Assembly: GCA_022827095.1 (NCBI GenBank)
Contig: JAJDTP010000006.1
Location: 1 to 64,000, forward strand
Origin: Dehalococcoidia bacterium
Lineage (GTDB): Bacteria > Chloroflexota > Dehalococcoidia > Lucifugimonadales > UBA3495
DNA length: 64,000 bases
Direction of reading: 5' to 3'
Positions 1 through 8,312 of this stretch are shown one piece after another. The position numbers were made by a program, and so were the translations under genes. How positions within the stretch are numbered: the stretch's first letter is position 1; each line of letters begins with the position of its first letter. Under the pieces are notes generated by a model. That model did not search any database, was not told the origin of the DNA, and saw only the letters and a program-made list of their open reading frames with translations.

Positions 1-507
1 AACGGCGTCGTTGGAAGCGGCGTTTTGGAACAGGTCCTCGATCTGGGAGGCGAGGCCGGCGCCGTTGCTGACGATGAGGTCGGCTTCGGCGATGCGGACG
101 CTGTCGGCGGGGGTGCTCTGCCAGGTGTGGACGTCGGAGCCTGCGACGACCAGGCTATGGACCTCCACCAGATCGCCGCCGACCTGACGCACGAGGTCGG
201 CGAGGACGACGTTGCCGGCCACGGCCATCAGGGGCTCGGCGGGCGCGGGGTCAGTGGCCGGAGCGGCGGGAGCGGCCGAGGCGGCGGGTGCCGTGGTGGG
301 CTGGGAGGCCGAGGCGGCGGGAGCGGAGCCTGAAGGGGGAGCGGAACCTGCGGCGGTCGAAGCGCCGGACGGAGGGAGGTCCGGTTCTTCGCCCCCGCAG
401 GCCGTCAGCAGCAGCGCGAAAGCCGCCAGCGCGATAAACAGCGCCAGGGCTGGCCGCATCGGGAAGGTCTGGGCAGAGGCGAGAGGTGATCTGAAAGGAG
501 GGATCAT
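1..507 (-). CDS. znuA: Zinc ABC transporter substrate-binding lipoprotein (ZnuA/AdcA-like), 3' end outside window
   Basis: This is the first 169 codons of a secreted metal-binding lipoprotein; the rest lies beyond the left edge. The start at 507 has GGAG seven bases upstream. An internal ATG at 459 begins a cleaner lipoprotein signal (RPALALFIALAAFALLL) ending in the lipobox LTAC. A Ala/Pro/Ser-rich linker follows, then a mature domain starting AVAGNVVLADLVRQVGG with GSDVHTWQSTPAD. The His in that DVHTWQ-type segment matches the first metal-ligand loop of cluster A-I zinc/manganese binding proteins. The Zur-like repressor gene directly upstream and the operator-like repeats between them support zinc import. 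The permease and ATPase genes would be expected beyond the edge. Manganese is a less likely ligand. Confidence 0.85.
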   Translation of the reverse strand, partial: MIPPFRSPLASAQTFPMRPALALFIALAAFALLLTACGGEEPDLPPSGASTAAGSAPPSGSAPAASASQPTTAPAASAAPAAPATDPAPAEPLMAVAGNVVLADLVRQVGGDLVEVHSLVVAGSDVHTWQSTPADSVRIAEADLIVSNGAGLASQIEDLFQNAASNDAV

Positions 508-546
508 CGGTTGTCTCCGTGGTCGTGGGTGTTGAAGGTGGGCTAA

Positions 547-653
547 ATCAATACGCCGTATCGATAGCAGCCGCAAATGACCGTGAGTATCATTTGAAGG
601 CGCGCGAGATATAGCGTATCAATTGACGGGTATAAGAGATGTGGCGTATCAAT
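547..653. promoter_or_regulatory. Cluster of candidate Zur operators upstream of znuA
   Basis: Several related repeats fill the spacer. At 547-565 there is a near-perfect palindrome ATCAATACG-C-CGTATCGAT with one mismatch. At 574-596 there are perfect 7-bp arms, CAAATGA and TCATTTG, nine bases apart. GCGTATCAAT occurs twice, at 614-623 and 644-653, exactly 30 bp (about three helical turns) apart. AT-rich TGATA-type dyads are typical of Fur-family sites. Assignment to Zur rests on the adjacent regulator gene. Confidence 0.6.
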
Positions 654-681
654 AAGGTCGCCGCGGCAAAATGGGGACTGA

Positions 682-1149
682 TCAGTCCTCGGCGCATTCG
701 CCGCAGCGGCCGTAAACTTCCAGCCAGTGGCCGCTCATTTTGAAGCCGGCGGTTGCGGCGGCATCCCGGAGCATCTCCTCCACGTCACAGCCTTCCAGGT
801 CCGCCGATGCTCCGCAGACGGCGCACAGGAGGTGATGGTGGTGCCCCTGGTGGCTGAGCTGGTAGCGCAGTTCGCGGTCTTCCAGCAGGACCCGGCAGAC
901 CTGATCGGTTTCCACCAACAGGCGGAGACCTCGGTAAACGGTGGCCCGGCCGACGCAGGGCAGGGCGGAGCAGAGTTCTTCGGCGGTGAAGGGACGGCTC
1001 TGGGCGGCGACGGCGCTGATGACCAAACGGCGGGGCTCGGTATCGCGGTACCCCAAGTCGCACAATTGAGCGACGATGTCGTCGACGACCGCGGCGGAGC
1101 GGGGTCGCGGGTGCTCGTGTCCGGAATGTTTGGGTGTGGTGACGACCAT
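682..1149 (-). CDS. zur: Fur-family transcriptional repressor, Zur-like
   Basis: A 155-residue Fur-family protein of normal length. Residues 22-85 form the winged helix, with the recognition segment RATVYRGLRLL. A His-rich hinge (HQGHHHH, 100-106) leads into the dimerisation domain. Two CxxC pairs, C109/C112 and C149/C152, match the structural zinc site of the family. It lies just upstream of a ZnuA-like gene on the same strand, so zinc-responsive repression of the uptake operon is the best reading. The start at 1149 has GGAG seven bases upstream. An imperfect dyad overlaps this ribosome-binding site, which suggests autoregulation. Fur or PerR identity cannot be fully excluded by eye. Confidence 0.85.
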   Translation of the reverse strand: MVVTTPKHSGHEHPRPRSAAVVDDIVAQLCDLGYRDTEPRRLVISAVAAQSRPFTAEELCSALPCVGRATVYRGLRLLVETDQVCRVLLEDRELRYQLSHQGHHHHLLCAVCGASADLEGCDVEEMLRDAAATAGFKMSGHWLEVYGRCGECAED

Positions 1150-1150
1150 A

Positions 1151-1177
1151 ATGATACTCCGTCTCGGAGATTATCAT
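1151..1177. promoter_or_regulatory. Candidate autoregulatory operator of zur
   Basis: An imperfect dyad, ATGATA-CTCC then GGAG-A-TTATCAT, is centred about 14 bp upstream of the zur start codon and includes its Shine-Dalgarno GGAG. The element TGATACTC also occurs, inverted, at 586-594 upstream of znuA, which ties the two control regions together. Confidence 0.45.
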
Positions 1178-2117
1178 CGCACATTGGGCGTGTCAATCTT
1201 CGGGCAGAGTGTCACGCGTGCTCGGTTGGTCATCGGGAGGAGTGCAGCGACGTTGCGATCTCGTGGCCGCGGCGGTGTCCGTTGCACCGACGAGATTTCC
1301 GTGCTGCACTCGCAATGGCAAATCAGGGAAACCGGGCAGGCGTGAGTGGAAAGGATCGGGTCTGAGATCAGTTTGGGATTGTGGCGCCAGCAGCAGACAG
1401 GCGATGACTGCTCCTGGCGCGGTGCTTCAAATCGTTGTGGCTATGGGCTCCCTCCGAAGGTTCAAGGTGTGCAGGCGATTTTTTGCAGAGTGTTGACCAG
1501 GTTCCGAGCGGTTATCAGCCCTACGGCCGGAGGATTTGCGCTGGGGTTTTTTGCTCTCATTGCCCATGGACTGGGGCACGGGCCCAAGGCATGGCGGGCT
1601 GTGGCGGGCCCGGTGGCCGAGGAGACTACACCGATTAGAGTGGCCGGCGGCAGTCCACTGCGAAGGCCGTTAGCGACTTGGATGCTGATAGGGTGGCCGT
1701 GTACGCTGGGAACCTGATCAAAGGGTACGGATTTTTCGCCTGCAAGTTGATGATAGAGCATACGTTCTGCACGGAGCAAGGGGATGTTGTCACCAATGAC
1801 GGTCCGTTTGGTCGGGCTAGGGGAGGGTGAATTGGCATGGATGGACAGGATTACTGGCGGGGATGTTGTGGGGGCGGGTGATGCCGGAAAATTGGGCGTC
1901 GAGTCGCGGGGGGAGTGGACGCCTGATGTCGCAGGCATGACAGGATAGAGGCATCGACCGTGGCCGGGCGAGATTGCCAGCCCCGCATCGGATTGGGGCG
2001 TGGCCTTGCTGCGCTCGCAAAGAAAAAGCAGGTTGGCGTATAGGGCTGGAGGGGCAACCTTGACGCTCGCGTGTTGCCGGGCGTATATTCTCACCATCAT
2101 ATCTGCGGGAGCCTGTT
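1178..2117. other. Long spacer without a convincing gene; contains dispersed repeats
   Basis: No frame here has a recognisable domain, a good ribosome-binding site and sustained coding character. Short repeats are visible: a REP-like copy at 1229-1264 (shared with 6112-6147), a TGGATGGACAGGATT element at 1838-1852, and a GAGATTGCCA-CCCCGCATC element near 1970-2000 (shared with about 42169-42200). The plus-strand stretch 1670-1830 reads as a short protein-like segment after a stop and may be gene debris, but I could not name it. Confidence 0.5.
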
Positions 2118-2363
2118 ATGCCTATATACGAGTACGCCTGCACGACCTGTGGCTACAAGTTCGAAAAGTTGCAGCCGATGTCCGCGACGGGAGCCGATTG
2201 CCCCCACTGCGAGCAGCCGGCCAAGCGCGCCATCTCCGTTTTCGCGGCGGTTAGCAAAGGCGACAGCTTTGCCAGCGACATGTCCGACCTCGGCGGTTCG
2301 CCGATGCCCGCTCCGGTGGGCGCTGGACACTCACACGGGGGGTTCTGCGGCTGCGGCCACTGA
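2118..2363 (+). CDS. FmdB-type zinc-ribbon protein
   Basis: An 81-residue protein beginning MPIYEYACTTCGYKFE, the hallmark N-terminus of the FmdB/CxxC_CXXC_SSSS regulator family. The zinc ribbon uses C9/C12 and the CPHC pair at residues 29-32. The C-terminus is Gly/His/Cys-rich (HSHGGFCGCGH) and could bind metal. These small proteins are very common; their role is poorly defined, though FmdB has been proposed as a regulator. The gene stands alone on the plus strand and is followed by a strong hairpin. Confidence 0.85.
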   Translation: MPIYEYACTTCGYKFEKLQPMSATGADCPHCEQPAKRAISVFAAVSKGDSFASDMSDLGGSPMPAPVGAGHSHGGFCGCGH

Positions 2364-2389
2364 CCGATCTCAACGCCAGGCGAAAATTT

Positions 2390-2414
2390 GAGGGCGGGTG
2401 CAAAACCCGCCCTC
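2390..2414. terminator. Hairpin between convergent genes
   Basis: A perfect 10-bp inverted repeat (GAGGGCGGGT / ACCCGCCCTC) with a 5-base loop lies between the stops of the zinc-ribbon gene and the convergent TPR gene. There is no long T tract, so it is probably a bidirectional but not a classic terminator. Confidence 0.65.
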
Positions 2415-2445
2415 GCTCGTTTGCGCTGAGCGTTGGGACCCAGAT

Positions 2446-3885
2446 TTAGTCAGCCGCCAACGCCAGCCGCTGCATCTCCGCCGCGGCTTCGTCCGCCGTA
2501 TCGGCCCAAGCCGCGCGCGCCTGTGCCATCAGCTGACGCGATGCGTCGGGGTTGCCCTGGATTGCCTCGGCTTCCAGCCGGCCCATCCAGTAGGTGTCCC
2601 GAACCGAGGAGCGGCGTGACAGCCGTTCGTCGAGCATGGCCCTGGCATCGTCGTAGCGGCCGGCGCGTATATAGGTCTCCAGCAGGGTGTCCTCGAACAC
2701 CTCGCGCTGGGCATGGCTGCCGCCGATGCGGGCCAACATGGGATAGGTGGGACCCATGAGGTCGGCGGCCTCGTCGTAGTCTCCGGCCGCAAAGGCGGCA
2801 GCACCCAACGCGATGGGCAAGATCATCTCGCGGGACAGGTCGTCGCCTTTCTCGCCCTGGGCCTTTACCCGGTCCACGAACTTTTGCGTGGACTCCGCGT
2901 CGCCCGCGCCGGCAAAGGCCAGCGCGGCGTGACAGTCGCGGAAAGCGGGTCCCGGAGAGTCGGCGGCCGGCAGGGCCATGTCGCGCACTTCGTTCCAGGG
3001 CTTACCCGGCTCTTCGCCGGAATAGATCTGCAAGCGCCACATCAACGAGGCCGCGTCCTGTAAGTTCGCCAGGTTCCGCGCCTGGACGCCGGGGCGGATG
3101 TGGGTTTCGTACAGATCCAGCGCCTGGTTGTAACGTCCCTGCGCCAGTTCGAACAGGGCTAGGTGCCAAGACAGGTGCGTATTATACGAGGCACGCCGGT
3201 CCCAGCCATCCAGCCAGTCGCCGAGCCACCGGCCGCCGTTGGCGGCGTCACCCTGCTCGAAGTAGGAGTGGGTCACGGAGTGGCTGGCGACGGCGTTCTG
3301 CGGGTTGCCCTCCAGTGAGCGGGTGGCCAGGTCCATGGCCTTCTCCGGCTGGTTGGTCTCGTGATGGGCGAAGGCGTACTGGCCCAGGAAGGCCCAGTCG
3401 TCGCCGTTGGCCGGCGCCACCTTTTGCATCATCGCCATCAGGTGGTTGGGGAAGTCCGGAACGCCGGAACCGAAGCAGCCCAGCATGTAGAGACGCTGGG
3501 CGACGCGCATGGCCAGGGTGTCGGTGGGAAATTCGTCCAGGTGCTCGTGGACCAGCCCGATGGCCTCGGTGCCCTTGCCGTGGGTGAAGGAGTGCACGAT
3601 CCGGGCGATCTGCTGCTCTTCCCGTGAGCATCCAGCGGACAGTTCGACCGCCTTTTCGGCAGCGGCCCGGGCAGCCGGAACGTTGGTCTGCAGGTGCAGG
3701 ACGTACGCCTGGACGACGTGGGCCATGGCGAAGCCCTCGTCCGCCTCGATTGCCGCCTCGAGTTTGACGTCGGGGCCGTAGTTCTGGGACAGGACAAGGT
3801 CGAGACCTTCCTGGTAGAGGTCGGCAGCCGCCGGCGAGTTGGTGGTAATCGTCAGGCCGCTACGGTTCTTCAGCATCGCGCACAT
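2446..3885 (-). CDS. TPR protein of the TTC38 type
   Basis: A 479-residue soluble protein without signal peptide. It opens with SPAAADLYQEGLDLVLSQNY and continues as helical repeats that resemble the tetratricopeptide repeat protein 38 family (for example AFAHHETNQPEKAMDLATRSL and ALFELAQGRYNQALDLYETH). The region HSVTHSYFEQGD followed by SYNTHLSWHLALFELAQGR is characteristic of that family. The start at 3885 has GGAGG seven bases upstream. It is the last gene of the co-oriented block that includes the CoA-transferase 54 bp upstream. Its biochemical role is unknown; a scaffold function in acyl-CoA metabolism would be guesswork. Confidence 0.75.
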   Translation of the reverse strand: MCAMLKNRSGLTITTNSPAAADLYQEGLDLVLSQNYGPDVKLEAAIEADEGFAMAHVVQAYVLHLQTNVPAARAAAEKAVELSAGCSREEQQIARIVHSFTHGKGTEAIGLVHEHLDEFPTDTLAMRVAQRLYMLGCFGSGVPDFPNHLMAMMQKVAPANGDDWAFLGQYAFAHHETNQPEKAMDLATRSLEGNPQNAVASHSVTHSYFEQGDAANGGRWLGDWLDGWDRRASYNTHLSWHLALFELAQGRYNQALDLYETHIRPGVQARNLANLQDAASLMWRLQIYSGEEPGKPWNEVRDMALPAADSPGPAFRDCHAALAFAGAGDAESTQKFVDRVKAQGEKGDDLSREMILPIALGAAAFAAGDYDEAADLMGPTYPMLARIGGSHAQREVFEDTLLETYIRAGRYDDARAMLDERLSRRSSVRDTYWMGRLEAEAIQGNPDASRQLMAQARAAWADTADEAAAEMQRLALAAD

Positions 3886-3939
3886 TATTCGCCCTCCAAA
3901 TGGGGATTATTGGCGGCAAGGTTACCACAGTTGCCGGGT

Positions 3940-5199
3940 TTATATCGCCCCCTCCTTTTCTAGTCGGGCCAGCTCTTCGGGCGAGAGTCCGCCCAGGGTG
4001 CAGAGTATCTCCGAGTTGTGCTGGCCCAGGGTCGGCGGCGTGCCGGCGTCCGATGGGCGGCAGGATTTCAGTTGTATGGGAGTTGCCAGGGACCGGAAGG
4101 TTCCGCCCAGGGTGTCGCCGGTGTCCACGTACATTCCCCGCGCCTGGAGTTGCGGGCAGTCCGCGAGGTCAGCCACGCTCTGGGCGACGCCCATGGAGAA
4201 GCCCAACTCCGTGAGACGTCCGGCGACCTCCCACTTGGGACGTTGGGAAGACCATTCCTCGATGGCCGGGATCATTTCGTCGAAGACGAAATCGGCGTCG
4301 GGGAACTGCTGCAGGTAGCGTTCGTCCGCCTCGGGCAAATCGGTGCGCCCGATGAGTTCCCAGAGGCCGGCCAGGCGCTGCGGAGTGCGCACGCCGGCCA
4401 TCACCACGTGCCCGTCGGACGCGCGCAGGGCGAGACCGGGGGACAGCGACGCCTGCCGGGTGCGTCCTGGAGTGGCGCCGGTGGCCTGGTAGGCGTTCAT
4501 GTTGCTGATGACGTGGGATGCCATGCACTCGTACATTGCCACGTCCACGTGCTGGCCGATGCCGGTCTGACGGCGGGTTTCCAGGGCCAGCACGATGCCC
4601 AGGGCGGCCCACACTCCCGGAACCGAGTCGCCGATATTGTCTCCCACCGCTTGTGGAGTTCCGCCCGGCTCGCCAGTGAGGTCCATCCAGCCGGACATCG
4701 CCTGGATGGCAAGGTTGTTGGCCGGCCAGCCGGAATAGGGTCCACGGGCGCCCTCGGCATCACCGTAGCCAGTGATTTCGGCGTAGATCAGGCGAGGGTT
4801 GATCTCGCGGAGCCGTTCGTATCCGAAACCCAGACGGCGGAAGGCGCCGGGGCCCCAGTTGTCCAGCAGCACGTCGGAGCTGGCGACGAGGTTTTCAAAG
4901 GCGGCTTTGCACGTGGAGTTGCGCAGGTCGAGGGTCACGCTCTTCTTGTTGCGGTTGACGCCCAGGTAGCGGCTGCTGACCTGGCCGGTCTCAGCGTCGC
5001 CGATGAAGGGACTGCGACCCCGAGCCAGGTCTCCGGTGCGCGGACGTTCGATCTTGATGACCTCGGCGCCCATATCGGCGAGGATCAGCGAGCAGAACGG
5101 TCCGGCGACGATGTGGGTGGCGTCGAGGACGCGGATGCCCTCCAGTGGCAGCGGGAGGCCGGTGGAAGTTCCGTGGGTTTCGGTTGAGTTGTCTGGCAT
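3940..5199 (-). CDS. CaiB/BaiF (family III) CoA-transferase
   Basis: A 419-residue enzyme expected to move CoA between an acyl-CoA and a carboxylic acid. The N-terminus LEGIRVLDATHIVAGPFCS and the segment ADMGAEVIKIERP form the Rossmann-like CoA-binding part. The motif TGEPGGTPQAVGDNIGDSVPG carries the expected catalytic aspartate at residue 191. Length is normal for the family. It lies 61 bp downstream of an MBL hydrolase gene on the same strand, and further upstream are a PaaK-like ligase and a B12 mutase, so a role in degrading a short or branched acid is likely. The exact substrate cannot be read. Confidence 0.9.
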   Translation of the reverse strand: MPDNSTETHGTSTGLPLPLEGIRVLDATHIVAGPFCSLILADMGAEVIKIERPRTGDLARGRSPFIGDAETGQVSSRYLGVNRNKKSVTLDLRNSTCKAAFENLVASSDVLLDNWGPGAFRRLGFGYERLREINPRLIYAEITGYGDAEGARGPYSGWPANNLAIQAMSGWMDLTGEPGGTPQAVGDNIGDSVPGVWAALGIVLALETRRQTGIGQHVDVAMYECMASHVISNMNAYQATGATPGRTRQASLSPGLALRASDGHVVMAGVRTPQRLAGLWELIGRTDLPEADERYLQQFPDADFVFDEMIPAIEEWSSQRPKWEVAGRLTELGFSMGVAQSVADLADCPQLQARGMYVDTGDTLGGTFRSLATPIQLKSCRPSDAGTPPTLGQHNSEILCTLGGLSPEELARLEKEGAI

Positions 5200-5260
5200 G
5201 GCTAGGTGTCCTTATACCAATCCGGAGTTGCAGTGTGTCCACGGGCGAAATGATCGGTGG

Positions 5261-6046
5261 TTACTCCAAATACTCGGCCAGCGACCGCAGGGCAGCGCGA
5301 GCGCCCTGGCGCATGGGCTCGAAGTGGCTGAAGCAGATCACCTCAAAGTCCAGCTCGGCTAGTTTTTGCACCGAAGCTTTTGCGTCTTCCATGTCGCTGG
5401 AGAACCAGCGGGACGGCAAGGTGAGGCGGCCCTGGTAGCGTTGCAGCGCGTCGGCGACCAGCAGCACCCCTTCATTGGGGAAGTGCAGGCTGATGCTGCC
5501 GGGCGTGTGGCCCGGCGTATGCACGACGGTCGCCCCGCCGAGGAGCGGCAGAACGTCCCCCTCGTTCAGGGGGCTGGCCACCGGCACAGGCCGGGGCGTC
5601 ATCCAGGTCAACAGCGGCCACAAGAACGGACGGAGCCACCGGGGCTTGACCGGATTGGGCAGGTTTCGGCCGGCCTCTCCAGCGAGGTAGGGGGCTTCCA
5701 CGCCGTGGGCGGCCAGCGGCGCGCCGGTTTCCTCAATCAAGCCGGCCATGCCGCCGACGTGGTCCGGATGGTAGTGGGTGGAGATGAGCTGGCGAACCGA
5801 TCCCGGTCCGTAGCCCAGCCGGCCCAAATATTCAATGATCCGCCGGTGGTGGTAGAGCCGCCAGCCGGAGTCAATAATCGTGACCGCATCTTCACCCGTT
5901 TCCGCGTCGGGGGTGATGACCAGAAACGCGCTGGTGGTGATCAATCCGCGCTGGTGTAGGCCGGGCATAATTTCGCCGACCCGCGCGCGGGGGCCGGGTA
6001 TGCCGGGCGGCCGGTAGATGGATGGGTCAGGAAGGGGCCATTCCAT
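5261..6046 (-). CDS. MBL-fold metallo-hydrolase (glyoxalase II-like)
   Basis: A 261-residue metallo-beta-lactamase-fold enzyme with the full first metal motif THYHPDHVGG (H91, H93, D95, H96), a later HTPGHTPGS histidine and the aspartate in VLLVADALQRY. No signal peptide is visible, so it should act in the cytoplasm. Such enzymes cleave thioesters, lactones or related bonds. It lies in the minus-strand block between the PaaK-like ligase and the CoA-transferase, so an acyl-CoA thioester is a reasonable but unproven substrate. Confidence 0.85.
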   Translation of the reverse strand: MEWPLPDPSIYRPPGIPGPRARVGEIMPGLHQRGLITTSAFLVITPDAETGEDAVTIIDSGWRLYHHRRIIEYLGRLGYGPGSVRQLISTHYHPDHVGGMAGLIEETGAPLAAHGVEAPYLAGEAGRNLPNPVKPRWLRPFLWPLLTWMTPRPVPVASPLNEGDVLPLLGGATVVHTPGHTPGSISLHFPNEGVLLVADALQRYQGRLTLPSRWFSSDMEDAKASVQKLAELDFEVICFSHFEPMRQGARAALRSLAEYLE

Positions 6047-6111
6047 GTATCCAGTCTATCAATTCACGGGCGGCCTTCAACTCGGGAGCCCAGCTCATGC
6101 GTACCCAGTTT

Positions 6112-6147
6112 GTCATCGCAAGGATCGCAGCGACGTGGGGACCCCGT
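6112..6147. repeat. Dispersed REP-like repeat copy
   Basis: The stretch beginning GTCATCGCAAGGATCGCAG and ending GGGACCCCGT matches the layout of 1229-1264 (GTCATCGGGAGGAGTGCAG ... GCGATCTCGT). It lies in the 244-bp spacer between the ligase and hydrolase genes. Related elements are common in intergenic DNA of many environmental bacteria. No gene is evident in this spacer. Confidence 0.5.
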
Positions 6148-6290
6148 TGCTGGAAGCGGCCCGTTCGGCATGACGAGAGTGCCGCGCTTTGCTCGCGATG
6201 ACCGGTGGCGGCAACCGGGTACGGATGAGGCGAGCCCAGTCGGACCAAGGATCACTACGTCCCGGTAGCGCTGCGGTTGATGGCGACGAC

Positions 6291-7691
6291 CTACTGCCTG
6301 AGGTCGATCACGCGCCGCGCTTTGAACTGGGTACGCTCGAACTCGCCCTCAGGTTTGAGATCGACGGAGACACCGACGCCCAGGGCCCGGCGAAGGGTGT
6401 CGCGAAACTGGTCGCGGAGGGCGTTCAACCCCTCCGGACCGCTTTCGCCGGCGGATGCCCAGATGTCCGCTGACACCTCGGTCTGCACCGTCAACCGGTC
6501 CAGATAACCGCGTTCTCGCTCCACTACCAGCCGGAACTCGCCGCCGAACTCGTGCAGCCCGCGCAGCACGTCCTCGATGCGAGAGGGGAACACGTTTTGG
6601 CCCCGGATGATCAGCATGTCGTCAGCGCGGCCATAGATGCCCTGGGTCAGTGTGGGATATGTTCTGCCGCAAGGACAGTCCACCATTTCCCACCTGGCGA
6701 TGTCGCCGGACCAGTAGCGGATCATGGGCTGTGACTCGCGCTCCAAATGGGTGTAGACGGGCACGCCCTCGCCGCCCATCTGGACCGGCTCGTGGGTTTC
6801 GGGGTCCACCAGTTGGGTGTACACGATGTCCTGCCACAGGTGCATACCGCGCTCCAGGTGACGGCAACCGCCGTTGGTCATCCAGGGGGTCATCTCGGCC
6901 ATGCTGCCCTGGTCCACCACGTAGCAGCCGAAGGCGTCCTCGATGGCCTGGCGGGTGGCTGGGACGCTGGCGCCGGGCTCGCCGCTGAAGAACATCAGGC
7001 GGAACCCGAAGTCTTTGCGCGGATCAACTCCCATCTCCCGGGCGGTTTCCGCGAGATACAGCGCGTAGGACGGTGTGGCGTACAGGGCGGCGGGCTTCAC
7101 CATCTCCGCCCATTCCACCGCCCGCTCGGTCTGGCCGGGGGCGCCGGCGCCGAAGGGGAAGCAGGTCGCCCCGAGCCGCTCGGCTCCCACGAGAGCGCCC
7201 CAACTGCCCACGTAGAGGCTGAACACCGCCGCCACCATCACCGTATCGCCGGGACGCACGCCGGCAGCCCAGAGGATCCGCGCGTGGGCTTCGCCGATGC
7301 GTTCCCAGTCGGCGCGGCTGATGCCGAACACGGTGGGCCGGCCGGTGGTTCCGGACGTGCCGTGGATGCGATACACGCGGTCCGGCGAGACGCAGAGGAA
7401 CCGGCCGTAGGGCGGATGGGCTTCCTGCTCGACCCGGACTTCTTCCTTGGTGAGGATGGGCAGGCGCGCGAACTCTGCCAGGCTGCGGATGTTAGTCGGG
7501 TCTACCGGCGCGTCCTTCCAGAACTCGCGGTAGAAACCGGACTGCTCCCAAGCGTAGCAGACCTGGCCGCGGAGTTTATCCAGGATCACCCCGTCACGCT
7601 CGGCGGGATCCATGGTTTCCAGTCGGGCATCCCAATGCTCGGCATCCTGGCTGGGGACGTACTGCGGGTTGTATGTGGTCGGCCAGGACAT
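6291..7691 (-). CDS. PaaK-like acyl-CoA ligase (phenylacetate-CoA ligase family)
   Basis: A 466-residue AMP-forming ligase that should activate a carboxylic acid with ATP and CoA. The phosphate-binding loop is RIHGTSGTTGRPT; later motifs are SGDIARWE, GRADDMLIIRGQNVFPSRIED and the short PaaK-type C-terminal domain. I place the start at 7691 (SWPTTYNPQY) because the codons upstream of it (MMGEGQGEGE) are translated from a dispersed repeat. Its start lies 7 bp after the B12-binding mutase subunit, so co-transcription is very likely. In described 2-hydroxyisobutyryl-CoA mutase clusters (my recollection) a ligase of similar size activates 2-hydroxyisobutyrate, which makes that acid a candidate substrate; phenylacetate or another acid remains possible. 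Confidence 0.85.
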   Translation of the reverse strand: MSWPTTYNPQYVPSQDAEHWDARLETMDPAERDGVILDKLRGQVCYAWEQSGFYREFWKDAPVDPTNIRSLAEFARLPILTKEEVRVEQEAHPPYGRFLCVSPDRVYRIHGTSGTTGRPTVFGISRADWERIGEAHARILWAAGVRPGDTVMVAAVFSLYVGSWGALVGAERLGATCFPFGAGAPGQTERAVEWAEMVKPAALYATPSYALYLAETAREMGVDPRKDFGFRLMFFSGEPGASVPATRQAIEDAFGCYVVDQGSMAEMTPWMTNGGCRHLERGMHLWQDIVYTQLVDPETHEPVQMGGEGVPVYTHLERESQPMIRYWSGDIARWEMVDCPCGRTYPTLTQGIYGRADDMLIIRGQNVFPSRIEDVLRGLHEFGGEFRLVVERERGYLDRLTVQTEVSADIWASAGESGPEGLNALRDQFRDTLRRALGVGVSVDLKPEGEFERTQFKARRVIDLRQ

Positions 7692-7730
7692 TTCACCCTC
7701 ACCCTGACCCTCTCCCATCAATGGAGAGGG
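7692..7730. repeat. Dispersed hairpin repeat at the mutase/ligase junction
   Basis: A CCCTCACCCTGACCCTCTCC-type element with perfect arms CCCTCTCC (7708-7715) and GGAGAGGG (7723-7730). Elements of this form are widely scattered in bacterial intergenic DNA. Here it overlaps the end of the small mutase subunit gene, so it encodes the last codons and stop of that gene. Confidence 0.55.
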
Positions 7731-8142
7731 AATTGTGAATGAAATCTATCATCTCGCCGGTGAAGGTACCCACAGGGAATACACCGTCAACTCCGATCTG
7801 TCGCAAAGGCTCGACATCGCCGTCGGGGATGGTTCCGCCTACCAGGAGCATGACGTTGTCGTCCGCATCGCCGCGCAGGCCGTGGCGTTGCAGCGCGTCG
7901 ACCATGCGGGGCATGAGACGCATGTGGGCGCCGGAGAGGATGCTGATGCCGACAACGTCCACGTCCTCCTGGGCAGCCGCCGCCGCCACTTGGTCCGCCG
8001 TGACCCGCATGCCGAGATAGACCACCTCCATGCCGGCGTCGCGCAGCGCGCGGGCGATGACCTTGACGCCACGATCATGCCCGTCCAGGCCGAGCTTGGC
8101 GAGGAGGACGCGGGGCGGGTTGAAGCCTAAATTTTGATTCAT
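7699..8142 (-). CDS. Acyl-CoA mutase small subunit (B12-binding)
   Basis: A 147-residue cobalamin-binding domain that pairs with the large mutase subunit encoded upstream. The signature DxHxxG is seen as DGHDRG (D20, H22, G25); H22 should be the lower axial cobalt ligand. SILSGAHMRLMP and VGGTIPDGD complete the Rossmann-type B12 fold. The last residues (SLSIDGRGSG) are encoded by a dispersed hairpin repeat and so look like an added tail; without it the length would be close to that of stand-alone small subunits. The start ATG overlaps the stop of the preceding micro-gene (ATGA), which implies translational coupling. Confidence 0.92.
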   Translation of the reverse strand: MNQNLGFNPPRVLLAKLGLDGHDRGVKVIARALRDAGMEVVYLGMRVTADQVAAAAAQEDVDVVGISILSGAHMRLMPRMVDALQRHGLRGDADDNVMLLVGGTIPDGDVEPLRQIGVDGVFPVGTFTGEMIDFIHNSLSIDGRGSG

Positions 8143-8312
8143 TCCCCGTTTCTGCCTAAAGTCCTGAATATCACGCCTACAATACCAGCAACGAGCGCGC
8201 CAATTACTTGCGCCGTGACATCGGCTCCGCTTCCAATACCAATTACAAAACCGGCTATCAGTATCGCTGATACGCCCAAGAGCATGGTTCCCAAGTCACT
8301 GAGTATGTTCAT
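8139..8312 (-). CDS. 57-residue membrane protein, unrecognised
   Basis: A very small frame between the two mutase subunits. The product starts MNILSDLGTMLLGVSAILIA and is almost wholly hydrophobic, with two likely membrane helices (about residues 8-27 and 32-50) separated by a short GSGADVT loop, and ends RTLGRNGE. Both ends are coupled: its start overlaps the stop of the upstream micro-gene (ATGA) and its stop overlaps the start of the B12-binding subunit (ATGA). Such a two-sided overlap is strong evidence that it is translated. Glycine-rich helices resemble small channel-like or holin-like peptides, but I recognise no family. Confidence 0.7.
   Translation of the reverse strand: MNILSDLGTMLLGVSAILIAGFVIGIGSGADVTAQVIGALVAGIVGVIFRTLGRNGE

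Noticed and set aside
1462..2100. A 212-codon minus-strand frame in the left spacer.
   Set aside because: It runs through dispersed repeats, is Pro/Ser/Ala-rich without domain or good ribosome-binding site, and is probably not a gene.
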